DNA of 64,000 nt from Mucilaginibacter lacusdianchii (GTDB taxonomy: Bacteria > Bacteroidota > Bacteroidia > Sphingobacteriales > Sphingobacteriaceae). Positions 35,984-44,108 of the stretch are shown here, in pieces (position 1 is the first letter of the stretch; each line of letters begins with the position of its first letter). Location of the stretch: contig NZ_WSRW01000003.1 of NCBI RefSeq assembly GCF_009770985.1, positions 1,084,908 through 1,148,907 of the forward strand. The letters are read 5' to 3'. The position numbers and the translations under genes were made by a program. The notes below the pieces were generated by a model. That model had not been told where the DNA came from and did not search any database. It worked only from the letters and a program-made list of their open reading frames with translations.

Positions 35984-36538
35984 ATGAACTTTTTTGAATT
36001 TATATTTCAAGACTGGCGGGCCAATAAGGGCAATATTAAAGGTAGAATTATATTGCTGTTATTTCGCATAGCTAATTTTTGCTCCACCCGCCGGATATAT
36101 TATTATATTGGGTTTCCATATCTTTTGATATACCGTATTTTGGTTGAGTGGTTTTTTAGCATTGAGATACCTTGGAATACAAAGATTGGCCGCAATTTTC
36201 ACCTTTACCACGGGCAGGCGCTGGTGATGACCAACGAAGTTGTGATAGGCGAAAATTGTACGCTGCGGCAAAGCACTACTATAGGTAATAAGCAATTACC
36301 CGGTGACGGCTTTAGCAGTTCGCCGGTATTGGGCAACTACGTAGATGTTGGCAGCAATGTTTGTATCATTGGCAACATTATCATCGGCAGTCACACAAAA
36401 ATTGGCTCAGGCGCTGTTGTGGTAAAGGATGTACCCGCTTATAGTGTAGTTACAGGAAACCCTGGTGTAGCCAGACCCAGAAAAGATATTACTGACACAT
36501 TGAAAGATTTAAATGAGCAAGCCCAAAGTATTATTTAG
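35984..36538 (+). CDS. Serine-acetyltransferase-like hexapeptide acyltransferase
   Basis: The ATG at 35984 gives 184 residues (a TTG at 35966 is less likely). The N-terminal half has a hydrophobic region (YYYIGFPYLLIYRILVEWFF) that may associate with the membrane; the C-terminal half is a left-handed beta-helix of hexapeptide repeats: HLYHGQALVMTNEVVIGENC, IIGNIIIGSHTKIGSGAVV and PAYSVVTGNPG. This matches the CysE-like acetyltransferases common in polysaccharide loci, so a sugar O- or N-acetylation is more probable than cysteine synthesis. It overlaps the next gene by 26 bp. Confidence 0.85.
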   Translation: MNFFEFIFQDWRANKGNIKGRIILLLFRIANFCSTRRIYYYIGFPYLLIYRILVEWFFSIEIPWNTKIGRNFHLYHGQALVMTNEVVIGENCTLRQSTTIGNKQLPGDGFSSSPVLGNYVDVGSNVCIIGNIIIGSHTKIGSGAVVVKDVPAYSVVTGNPGVARPRKDITDTLKDLNEQAQSII

Positions 36539-37616
36539 CATACCCACCCGCCATCATGTAGAAATAGCTTTAGATGAGTTAGAAGGTTTGCAAGAACTAG
36601 GCTATGAATGTGAAGGTTTTCCCTATGCAGCAAAAGAAGGTATCACTTCTAAAGCCGGACGACTAAAAGTGATCTTTCAAAATGCTCTGCAATTAGTTAG
36701 CATAGCCAAAAAATTCAAACCCGATATTATCTATTTTAACTCGAGACTGGAAGCACTGGCAGGTTTACGCGACTACATCACTATTCGTGTCGTTAAAGCT
36801 TTGTATCGAAAAAAAGTAAGATTTGTAATAAAATCCCATGGGTCTGACCTGGAAGTGTTAGACCGCTCTGGTTTCATCACACACAGCGTTATAATTCCAT
36901 ATTTAAAAAAGAACGTAACCGGCTGGCTATTTCTATCCTCAGAAGAAAAAAACAAGGTGGTAGACGCTGGTCATTTATCACCACAAAAAGTTTTTGTAAC
37001 CAAAAACGTTGTACGTGTTAACCATTTCAAAAAGGACATCCAGTTTAAAAGTAAACTTAATATTCCGGTAGATGATAAGGTGCTGCTTTATGTTGGCAGA
37101 TTGATTAAAGAAAAAGGTATTTATGATGTAGTAAATGCTTTCGCCCAAATAAGGTCGACTGCAAAAGCAAAGTTAGTTATTGTCGGTTGGGGTGCTGAAG
37201 AAGAATCTCTTAAACAGCTTTGTGTACAGCTTGGCATCAACGATGATGTGATTTTTACCGGATTTATTCCAGAGAAGGATGTGGTTGATTTTTATGCCAA
37301 TAGTGATGTACTGGTGTTCCCTACCTATTTTCCGGAAGGTTTTCCTATGTCACTATTTAACTCGGTATCCGCCGGATTACCTATCATCACCACCCCAACA
37401 CGCGCGGCCACAGATTATTTATCTGATCCTGACAATTGTCTTTGGGTGAAACCACAAAACCCGGATAGTATCGCAGTTGCTATGCTCACCTTATTGCAGT
37501 CGGATGTATTAGCGCATAATATGAGCCGAAATAACCTGCAAAAAGGCAAAGAGTTTAGTAAACAACACGTTTGCCTAGAATTGGCCGAAACACTAAACGC
37601 AATAATGCTACTATAA
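36513..37616 (+). CDS. GT4-type glycosyltransferase
   Basis: Protein of 367 residues, GT-B fold. It opens with KVLFSIPTRHHVEIALDELE, has LLYVGRLIKEKGIYDVVNAF (about 189-208) and VIVGWGAEEESLKQL, then YFPEGFPMSLFNSVSAGLP (about 269-288) where the family EX7E motif has its first Glu but Asn in place of the second. Predicted to add a sugar to the EPS repeat unit at the inner membrane. It overlaps the genes on both sides (26 bp before, and TAATG stop/start overlap after), so it lies within a tightly coupled block. Confidence 0.88.
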   Translation: MSKPKVLFSIPTRHHVEIALDELEGLQELGYECEGFPYAAKEGITSKAGRLKVIFQNALQLVSIAKKFKPDIIYFNSRLEALAGLRDYITIRVVKALYRKKVRFVIKSHGSDLEVLDRSGFITHSVIIPYLKKNVTGWLFLSSEEKNKVVDAGHLSPQKVFVTKNVVRVNHFKKDIQFKSKLNIPVDDKVLLYVGRLIKEKGIYDVVNAFAQIRSTAKAKLVIVGWGAEEESLKQLCVQLGINDDVIFTGFIPEKDVVDFYANSDVLVFPTYFPEGFPMSLFNSVSAGLPIITTPTRAATDYLSDPDNCLWVKPQNPDSIAVAMLTLLQSDVLAHNMSRNNLQKGKEFSKQHVCLELAETLNAIMLL

Positions 37617-38170
37617 TGGGAATCACCAGCTGGCTAAAAAAACTAAGGAATGAATATTTGCGCCGGATAACCTATCGAAAATATCAAATAGGTTCGGGCT
37701 TTCATAGCGGTATCAGAGTACGCATTTGGGCAAGGCAAAAGGTGGTGATCGGCAAAAACTTTTACATCGGCCGGGATTCCTTTATAGAAAGCGACGTAGT
37801 TATAGGCGATAATGTAATTTGGGCTAATCGGGTGGCGTTAGTTGGCCGCTATGATCACCATTATCAACAAATTGGAATGCCTATACGCTTGGCTTCTCAA
37901 ATACGCGACGCTGACTACAACTGGTTAGGCGTAGATAGCTTGACCATTATTGAAGATGATGTATGGGTAGGCTATAATACTACTATCATGAGCGGCGTCA
38001 CTATACAGACGGGCAGCATCATTGCTGCAGGCTCAGTTGTTACTAAAGATGTAGAGCCTTATTCCATTTATGCTGGTGTTCCCGCCAGGAAAGTAAAAGA
38101 TCGCTTTAACTCAAAAGAAGATCTGAAAAGACACATTGAACTTTACGGCAAAAATTTTAAGAGCAAATAG
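37616..38170 (+). CDS. Hexapeptide-repeat acyltransferase (WcaF/maltose-acetyltransferase-like)
   Basis: The ATG at 37616 shares one base with the previous stop (TAATG). The 184-residue protein is a left-handed beta-helix enzyme: IGKNFYIGRDSFIESDVVIG (about 43-62), DNVIWANRVALVGRYDHHY, then DDVWVGYNTTIMSGVTI and GSIIAAGSVVTKDVEPYSIY with the C-terminal GVPARKVKDRF. This is the layout of galactoside and colanic-acid acetyltransferases using acetyl-CoA. The third acyltransferase of the locus, so the polymer is probably heavily acetylated. Confidence 0.88.
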   Translation: MGITSWLKKLRNEYLRRITYRKYQIGSGFHSGIRVRIWARQKVVIGKNFYIGRDSFIESDVVIGDNVIWANRVALVGRYDHHYQQIGMPIRLASQIRDADYNWLGVDSLTIIEDDVWVGYNTTIMSGVTIQTGSIIAAGSVVTKDVEPYSIYAGVPARKVKDRFNSKEDLKRHIELYGKNFKSK

Positions 38171-38548
38171 TAGTTTTTGCATTTTATACCGTTCAATATC
38201 AGTACGTTCACTCGTTATTAAGCGTCAACGTTAACTTTTTGTTGTTTTATTTAATTAAAACGATACCTTTGTAAAGTGTGAAATAATATGTTACACAAAT
38301 TGTGCAATAATTTGGTGTAATTTGACGTAAATTTAGGTCATTCTACTATACTTAAAATACTTAACTATAAGGTATTTTCTTAATGGCATATGTTTTGTTA
38401 ATTAAGTATCATTGTTACGCACATATTATTTCAGAAAAAATATATCGTATCAATAAATTTAATAATATAGAATATTTTAATGGTTATTTTATTTGACTAT
38501 ATAGAATGTAAAGTAACTAAATGTTAAACTGTTTATTGAGAGAGACTA
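38171..38548. other. 378-bp AT-rich region upstream of the WecG/TagA gene
   Basis: No small gene seen. It has a good promoter at 38242-38271 and a leader of about 270 bp rich in A and T with short TTAAGTA/TACTTAA-like inverted segments. The last EPS gene therefore has its own promoter. Confidence 0.6.
38242..38271 (+). promoter_or_regulatory. Bacteroidota-type promoter of the WecG/TagA gene
   Basis: TTG at 38242-38244, a 19-bp spacer, and TACCTTTG at 38264-38271, which is the full TTG-N19-TAnnTTTG consensus. Transcription would begin near 38278, about 270 bp before the start codon. Confidence 0.6.
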
Positions 38549-39340
38549 ATGATACAATATCAACAACCATATAGCTTTATCGATTACCCTCTATTTACCG
38601 ATACTTTGGATGAGTTAAATACAAGTTCAAACGGTAACGCTCCTCAATCATCAATTCTAGTAAATACAATAAACCAATATTCATACTGTGTTGCCAACGA
38701 AGATGCAGCGTTTAAAGAGTCTCTTCAGCATTCTGATATTCTGCTTCCGGACGGTGTAGCTGTTGTTGCGGCAGCGAGATTGTTAACCGGAAAAAAAATT
38801 AAGAAAATTGCCGGTGCTGACTTACATCAGTATTTATTGACAGATTTGAACAACAAAAACGGTAGTTGTTTTTACCTGGGTGCATCAGACGAAACGTTGG
38901 CTAAAATTAAAAGCCGCATGGCGTTTGAGTATCCTAATGTAAAAGTTGAAACTTATTCTCCACCATACAAAAAAGACTTTAGCACTGAAGATAATCAAAA
39001 GATGGTAGAAGCCGTTAATGCTTTTAAACCAGATGTTGTGTTTGTAGGTATGACTGCCCCTAAGCAGGAAAAATGGGCTTACGAGCATAAAACTAAATTG
39101 GATACTAAAATTATTTGCACTATTGGTGCAGTGTTCGACTTTTATGCAGGTACCGTGCAAAGACCAGGAGACGTTTATGTAAATTTGGGATTAGAATGGT
39201 TTGGCCGCTTAGTTAAAGAGCCAAAACGTTTGTGGAAACGCTACTTATACTTTGGACCCGTGTTTGTTGGCTTGATGCTAAAAGAGAAAGTTAAAAAAAC
39301 CTTTTCGAGAGCTCAGTCTTTAGATAAGGTTCTTGTATAG
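38549..39340 (+). CDS. WecG/TagA/CpsF family glycosyltransferase (GT26)
   Basis: Protein of 263 residues of the WecG/TagA family, which moves a sugar (N-acetylmannosamine or ManNAc-uronic acid in known members) to a polyprenyl-linked acceptor. Features: SDILLPDGVAVVAAARLLTG (the conserved DG motif, near 58), IAGADLHQYLL, CFYLGASDETL (near 107), VFVGMTAPKQEKWAYEH (near 168) and IGAVFDFYAGTVQRPGD (near 192). Likely the second or last sugar added in the EPS repeat. It is separated from the operon and followed by its own terminator. Confidence 0.92.
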   Translation: MIQYQQPYSFIDYPLFTDTLDELNTSSNGNAPQSSILVNTINQYSYCVANEDAAFKESLQHSDILLPDGVAVVAAARLLTGKKIKKIAGADLHQYLLTDLNNKNGSCFYLGASDETLAKIKSRMAFEYPNVKVETYSPPYKKDFSTEDNQKMVEAVNAFKPDVVFVGMTAPKQEKWAYEHKTKLDTKIICTIGAVFDFYAGTVQRPGDVYVNLGLEWFGRLVKEPKRLWKRYLYFGPVFVGLMLKEKVKKTFSRAQSLDKVLV

Positions 39341-39360
39341 AAAGATTGAAAATATTATAT

Positions 39361-39390
39361 AAAGGCTTAACTAATTTAGTTAGGCCTTTT
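39361..39390 (+). terminator. Rho-independent terminator of the EPS locus
   Basis: AAAGGCTTAACTAA and TTAGTTAGGCCTTT form a stem with one G-U pair, followed by TTTTC TTTT. Confidence 0.8.
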
Positions 39391-39419
39391 CTTTTAACGC
39401 ATCTCTGCAATAAACATCA

Positions 39420-41450
39420 TTATCTGCTGGCATAAGTTATTGTAGTAGCTTTTGCTTGACCTAAAGTATTAGCTACTAACAATACTGACGAGTAAGGGCT
39501 AATCGTAATTTTATCTCGATGAATTTTATTACGCATATCAACGTATGGCTTATTCAGCGTTATAACTTTCGCTTTGTTGCTTGCATTGTATTCAAACAAA
39601 ACTGAACTGCTTGACGGTACTTCGGTAGAAGATTGATCTTTACCGTATGCCGACTGCCAGTTGGATAAGTTATAATTTTGATTAAATCCTTTTCCGTTTT
39701 TAACTACAGACGCTTTAATGTTATTCCCGGAGGCAACATTTTTTGATTGACAGTATACGTTGCTATCTATCTGTCCAAACGCTTTAATGTCATCCTGATG
39801 TGATGAAAATTTTGCCGTAGACTGCTGCCCGTTCGAAACGAATGTGTTATTTCTGATATTGTTATTGCGAATGTAACTGCTGGACGCCATGTAATGGTCT
39901 TGCTCTAAACGTAGTTGCACACCGTTGTTGAACACTATGTTGTTAAAGATATCAATATCTTTAGCGTTGTGAATTTTAATGCCGTTGTTAGCACATTGCG
40001 ATACGGTGTTATCGTTGATTACTACGCTTTCCGAATTATCATCTATGTAAATACCCTCTGCCTGCAACGAGTTTGTAAAAGTTGCGCCAGCGCTATTACC
40101 AATACCATGCAAAATAATATTGCTTTCTACTCGTTTATTTACGGTTTTAGACCAATCGCCTATGTAGATACCTGCACCGTCATCTTTGGTTAGGCAAAAG
40201 TACGCTACGTAGTTATTTTTGGCCCATGATGAGTTACCACCAAAGTAAATGCCGTTGTAACCTACACTATCAATCCTGTTTTTCTCAATTTTAGTATTAT
40301 CTCCAAATGAAGTTATAGCTTCATAAGTACCAGAGCCGCTTTTACCCATACCGGCTATCAAGCCAACGTTTTTAATTTGATTATCACTTATGATAGAATT
40401 GGAACAACCTGCGTCGAAGTTTATTCCGTTGGTTAAGGCATCACTAATTATGCAATTTTTAACTACCATAAACGGCGTATAGTTGGCGTATACAGCTTCT
40501 GAGCCGGTTTGTGTAATGCTACAGTTTTTAATTTGGATGTTTTTTGATTGTATGATATTAAACGCATTGTTGCCAGCGCCAACAAAGGCAATATTCTCAA
40601 AATTTAAATAGTTAAAACGGTTTATATCCACTAAGTTGTGAACGACACTTGTACTGATAGTATATGCTGAAGGAGACTTGGAACCAAAATAAACCATCAT
40701 CGATTTACGGGTGCGGTCATAATACCATTCGCCCAACTGATCAAGCGTTCTTGCATCGTTTTGTATGAAGTATCCAAAATTGTTTGTTGGATTTGCTTTG
40801 GTTCCCGCTGCATAAGTAATGGTACTACCGTTATGGCCAGCAATGGCACTACGATCAATTATCCACCTGTTTTTACGGATAACTATTTCAGCCCCCATCC
40901 AGTTAATCTGGTCAGTTAACTGATTGTCCGTTATAGAAAAGTTTTCGTTGTGAGATTCATAAGAAAGGTAACCTTTATTAGGATAGCGACCTATAGCTTG
41001 CTGATTGCCATTTAAAATCAGGGACTCGCCAGTAGCTTCACATGCGCTTTCATAAATACCGGCTTTCACTTGCTTCCAATTTTTAAGAGAAATTAGACCG
41101 TTAATTTCCGGCAAGCGTCCGGAACCATATGCACCGAAATATATGGGCGCAAATACAGCCCCAGACCGGCTAGGGATGATACCGCCGTTGAAGACCTCTC
41201 CCCTTTTAAAAACGACAGAATCTCCTGGACTTAAATATTTAAAATAAGCATTTAATTTCTCTAAGCTTTTCCAAGGTGTAGCCGGGCTATGTGCCTGTAC
41301 GCTTGTGTAATTATCATTTCCGGCTATACTTGAAAAGTAATAAGTAGAAGCATGAGAGACGGTGCTGTCCCCCAGCATTCCTAAAAGACACGTTAGTCTT
41401 GTGAAAAGTCTTGTATGTTTTAAGCTAGCGGCTAATATTGACCTTTTCAT
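39420..41450 (-). CDS. Large right-handed beta-helix protein (right flank of EPS locus)
   Basis: Protein of 676 residues. The N-terminus has a weak signal-like segment ending near SHAST (residue 34), then YYFSSIAGNDNYTS and PATPWKSLEKLNAYFKYLSPGDSVVF, the entry of Bacteroidota beta-helix proteins. Many short repeats follow (FNIIQSKNIQIKNCSITQTG, KNCIISDALTNGINF, SVVINDNTVSQCANNGIKIH, IDIFNNIVFNNG), giving a beta-helix from about 260 to 550, and a C-terminal domain. Similar proteins are lyases, epimerases or glycan-binding proteins. It lies convergent to the EPS locus and overlaps a small membrane-protein gene by 26 bp at its start. Confidence 0.85.
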   Translation of the reverse strand: MKRSILAASLKHTRLFTRLTCLLGMLGDSTVSHASTYYFSSIAGNDNYTSVQAHSPATPWKSLEKLNAYFKYLSPGDSVVFKRGEVFNGGIIPSRSGAVFAPIYFGAYGSGRLPEINGLISLKNWKQVKAGIYESACEATGESLILNGNQQAIGRYPNKGYLSYESHNENFSITDNQLTDQINWMGAEIVIRKNRWIIDRSAIAGHNGSTITYAAGTKANPTNNFGYFIQNDARTLDQLGEWYYDRTRKSMMVYFGSKSPSAYTISTSVVHNLVDINRFNYLNFENIAFVGAGNNAFNIIQSKNIQIKNCSITQTGSEAVYANYTPFMVVKNCIISDALTNGINFDAGCSNSIISDNQIKNVGLIAGMGKSGSGTYEAITSFGDNTKIEKNRIDSVGYNGIYFGGNSSWAKNNYVAYFCLTKDDGAGIYIGDWSKTVNKRVESNIILHGIGNSAGATFTNSLQAEGIYIDDNSESVVINDNTVSQCANNGIKIHNAKDIDIFNNIVFNNGVQLRLEQDHYMASSSYIRNNNIRNNTFVSNGQQSTAKFSSHQDDIKAFGQIDSNVYCQSKNVASGNNIKASVVKNGKGFNQNYNLSNWQSAYGKDQSSTEVPSSSSVLFEYNASNKAKVITLNKPYVDMRNKIHRDKITISPYSSVLLVANTLGQAKATTITYASR

Positions 41451-41607
41451 AATTCTTAGCTATATTTTTCTTTGTAGTAGCGGAATGAACCATTAAAAAG
41501 ACGATATAAAAGAGTATTACAACTAATATATTGCCTATTATTTGAGCGATAGGAACTATGGCTTTCTGAAGCTGCATTATCATGTCCATATTACCTGTTG
41601 CTTTCAT
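41425..41607 (-). CDS. 60-residue single-pass membrane protein
   Basis: The ATG at 41607 is preceded by a good Shine-Dalgarno sequence AAAGGAG (41612-41618, 4-bp spacer), unusual for Bacteroidota. The 60-residue product has one transmembrane helix (about 17-40, AIVPIAQIIGNILVVILFY) flanked by a short N-terminal part and a Lys-rich C-terminal tail, suggesting N-out/C-in topology. It overlaps the downstream beta-helix gene by 26 bp in another frame. A longer reading from 41658 lacks support. Function unknown; a partner role for the beta-helix protein is a guess. Confidence 0.6.
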   Translation of the reverse strand: MKATGNMDMIMQLQKAIVPIAQIIGNILVVILFYIVFLMVHSATTKKNIAKNYEKVNISR

Positions 41608-41724
41608 AATACTCCTTTGAACGTTAACTGAATTAATTAAGTTACGCCAAATACACAATTTTGTACTTTTTAAGAAACACTTTCATTCCCGACACTACAC
41701 AGTTTGTTATACAACTTTAAATTC

Positions 41725-41732
41725 CAAACATA
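41725..41732 (-). promoter_or_regulatory. Possible -7 element for the small membrane protein / beta-helix unit
   Basis: Minus strand reads TATGTTTG (TAnnTTTG), about 118 bp upstream of the ATG at 41607; no -33 TTG at the usual distance. Confidence 0.4.
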
Positions 41733-41941
41733 TATTTTGCTGATTTAACACATGTTTCGACAATATTAACTTTACAACATTTTGAAGTGGCACGGTTTTA
41801 GATAAAGTGCCCCGCTTTAAGCAGATATATCCTTACGAAACCTTTAGGTATGATTTCAAAATTCAAAATATAAGGTATTTTATATGTTATATATATGATT
41901 ATATTTGGTTATAGGCGGTAGCGTTGCTAGTAGATTGCAAC

Positions 41942-41967
41942 AAAAAAGCGCCTTGTTACGGGCGCTT
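41942..41967 (-). terminator. Rho-independent terminator of the molybdoenzyme operon
   Basis: Minus strand: AAGCGCC stem, 8-base loop, GGCGCTT stem, then TTTTTT. Confidence 0.8.
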
Positions 41968-42003
41968 CAAAAATTAACAAAACGTGTATTATTCTAAAAC
42001 TTG

Positions 42004-42702
42004 CTATTCATCACTATATCTGTCGTTGCGCCAAGGATAAGCCGTGTTTGAATATCCCCTGTCTTCCCAGAATCCAAGTTTGTCTTCCGTCAAAAATTCA
42101 ATCCTTTTGATCCATTTAGCACCTTTCCAAGCATACAACTGAGGTGTAATCATGCGCACAGGTCCGCCGTGCTCAATGGGTAATGGTTGGCCTTCAAAAG
42201 TATGAACCAATAAAACGTCAGGCTTAAGCGCCTCTTCTAATGAAATGTTTGTCGTATAAGTGTCGTACCCATAACATAGTATATGAGTGGCGTTTTCATG
42301 CGGTTGAACCAAGGCGGCTAGATCAAGCATACTCACGCCTTTCCAATGCATATTTAATTTAGACCAGGTAGTTACGCAATGAAAATCAGAAACGTCTTTG
42401 GTTTGCGGTAAATCCATAAATTGCTTCCAAGTAAGCCGCACGGGATTATCTACTGCACCATTAATTACTAGTCGCCATCTTTCAAAGCTGATATTGGGTT
42501 GATAGCCTAAATCCAATACAGGCCACTTGCTGGTTACCGTTTGCCCTATAGGAACAGCCGGCATTCCATGACGATTTATGGAGCCACTACCTTTAGGCGA
42601 CTCGTCGGCAACGGAAGGCGTTGATTTCATTTTTTCTTCGAACCGGGCTTTCAATTTCATCCGGGTCTCTATTACACGATTCAACTTTTCCGAATTTTCC
42701 AT
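42004..42702 (-). CDS. Sulfite-oxidase-like molybdopterin oxidoreductase
   Basis: The ATG at 42702 is preferred over a GTG one codon earlier. The 232-residue protein has the molybdopterin-binding domain of the sulfite oxidase superfamily: RWRLVINGAVDNPVRLTWKQ (about 75-94), the Mo-ligand Cys109 in DFHCVTTWSKLNMHWKGV, then EHGGPVRMITPQLYAWKGAKW (about 178-198). It is a short form without a haem domain and without any Tat or Sec signal, so it is either cytoplasmic or exported another way; MsrP-type relatives are periplasmic. Substrate unknown. Follows an MFS transporter gene by 11 bp. Confidence 0.88.
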   Translation of the reverse strand: MENSEKLNRVIETRMKLKARFEEKMKSTPSVADESPKGSGSINRHGMPAVPIGQTVTSKWPVLDLGYQPNISFERWRLVINGAVDNPVRLTWKQFMDLPQTKDVSDFHCVTTWSKLNMHWKGVSMLDLAALVQPHENATHILCYGYDTYTTNISLEEALKPDVLLVHTFEGQPLPIEHGGPVRMITPQLYAWKGAKWIKRIEFLTEDKLGFWEDRGYSNTAYPWRNDRYSDE

Positions 42703-42713
42703 CACAAATTTAT

Positions 42714-43922
42714 TTAAGCTTTTTCTAAAATTACAGTTGCCTTTTGTTGCGTTCTAAATCTAAAAATTACAAACATAATCAGCACTGATAACATAATCAG
42801 CACCAAGTAGCTGTAACTTAAATTTCGCTCGTCTTTAGCCGGTAATACATTAACAATGCCATAGCTTAAAAATGAAACGATCACATAATTGATACCGCCG
42901 GTTAGGCCACCCGCTATACCCGCGTTTTTAGGAAACTTACCCAAGCAATAAGTAAAGTAATTATTAAAAGTAAAACCTGCTGCTACGTGAATGATAAACG
43001 CAAACAGCATCATAGAATATAAGTTGTTTACCCATTGCAAACTTACAATCATGCAAATCACAAACAAAGTTTGCAAAGCCAGATTTGCCGCCATACGTTT
43101 GTAAAAAGGCTTGTTAATAGTTGCTTTACCTATGAACCCACCAACCATCCAGGCAAAGCCCAACACTAACGAACTGTAGCCAGCAATAACCGGCGACAAA
43201 TTTAAGTGGTGTTCAATAATGAAGGGCCCGGTCATGTTGTAGATCATTACCATACAATACGATAATCCCAACATTACGACACCTAAACTAAAGCTGGCCG
43301 TTGTAATCATATCCTTATAAATAGCCGTAATTTTTTTTAATTGAAATTCGGTAACGTGCACCAATGTTTCGCCACTATAAATCAATTCCAATACTATAAA
43401 TACCACGGCTAACGCAGCTAAAAAATAAAAATTAGATTCCCAGCCAAAAGCGTTTTGAAGGTAACCGCCGATAAATGGAGCTACGATTGGCCCTGTAGAC
43501 CAGATAATGGAAAACAAACTTAAATAGTGCTTTAGCTTATTACCAGAAAATACATCCACAAAAAACGCGCGTTTAGCTACAATGATAATGCCTACTGTAA
43601 TACCGTGCACAATGCGCATGAGGTAGATCAAATAAATATTGTGGGTAGTAGCAACCACCAAACAAGATAAAGCAAAGATAATAAGCGAAATTATACTGGG
43701 CTTGTACCGGCCAAAACTATCCAGAAAGCTGCCAACAAATAACTGAGAAACGCCATAACTTATTAAAAACAAGCTTAGCGTGAGTTGCACCTCAATACTG
43801 CCGGTATGTAAGCTTGCCGACATATTAGGAAGCGAGGGAATATAAATATCGGTTGCGAAACCAGATAAGGGTAAAAGGCCAAATGCCAGAAGCGTTGCTA
43901 CGCCCTGATTTTTCTGTTTCAT
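42714..43922 (-). CDS. MFS transporter, Bcr/CflA-like drug/H+ antiporter
   Basis: Protein of 402 residues with 12 predicted transmembrane helices. The N-terminal ATDIYIPSLPNMSASL (near 23) and motif A equivalent GSFLDSFGRYKP (near 63) fit the DHA1 Bcr/CflA group, which exports drugs or small molecules by proton antiport; RIVHGITVG (motif B, near 102) and GPIVAPFIGG (motif C, near 149) are present. The promoter at 43930-43958 sits so near the ATG that the mRNA would have almost no leader. Shares a transcript with the molybdoenzyme gene. Confidence 0.9.
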   Translation of the reverse strand: MKQKNQGVATLLAFGLLPLSGFATDIYIPSLPNMSASLHTGSIEVQLTLSLFLISYGVSQLFVGSFLDSFGRYKPSIISLIIFALSCLVVATTHNIYLIYLMRIVHGITVGIIIVAKRAFFVDVFSGNKLKHYLSLFSIIWSTGPIVAPFIGGYLQNAFGWESNFYFLAALAVVFIVLELIYSGETLVHVTEFQLKKITAIYKDMITTASFSLGVVMLGLSYCMVMIYNMTGPFIIEHHLNLSPVIAGYSSLVLGFAWMVGGFIGKATINKPFYKRMAANLALQTLFVICMIVSLQWVNNLYSMMLFAFIIHVAAGFTFNNYFTYCLGKFPKNAGIAGGLTGGINYVIVSFLSYGIVNVLPAKDERNLSYSYLVLIMLSVLIMFVIFRFRTQQKATVILEKA

Positions 43923-43929
43923 AGCGGCG

Positions 43930-43958
43930 CAAAATTACCATATCTGCCCGGTAATCAA
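43930..43958 (-). promoter_or_regulatory. Promoter of the MFS-molybdoenzyme unit, near-leaderless
   Basis: Minus strand: TTG (43956-43958), 18-bp spacer, TAATTTTG (43930-43937). The ATG at 43922 begins 7 bp after the -7 element, so transcription would start at or only a few bases before the start codon. Confidence 0.5.
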
Positions 43959-44108
43959 TATTTGAATTAACAGCGCTTTGTAAAACTGTAAGTTCAAAGT
44001 TTGTGCGTACAAAACATGCAGAATATTGCAGAAGTGCTTTTTACTTTTAAATGTACCGGCAAATGTGTATAATCACTAAACTTGCATTCCAAAGCCATTA
44101 CACCACTC

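Larger units (their letters stand above)
41608..42003. other. 396-bp intergenic region upstream of the small membrane protein
   Basis: AT-rich with one -7-like element for the minus strand (41725-41732) and the terminator of the molybdoenzyme gene at its other end (41942-41967). No further gene is seen. Confidence 0.6.

Noticed and set aside
41425..41658. Longer start at 41658 for the small membrane protein
   Set aside because: Adds 17 residues without a ribosome site; the ATG at 41607 has AAAGGAG in front.
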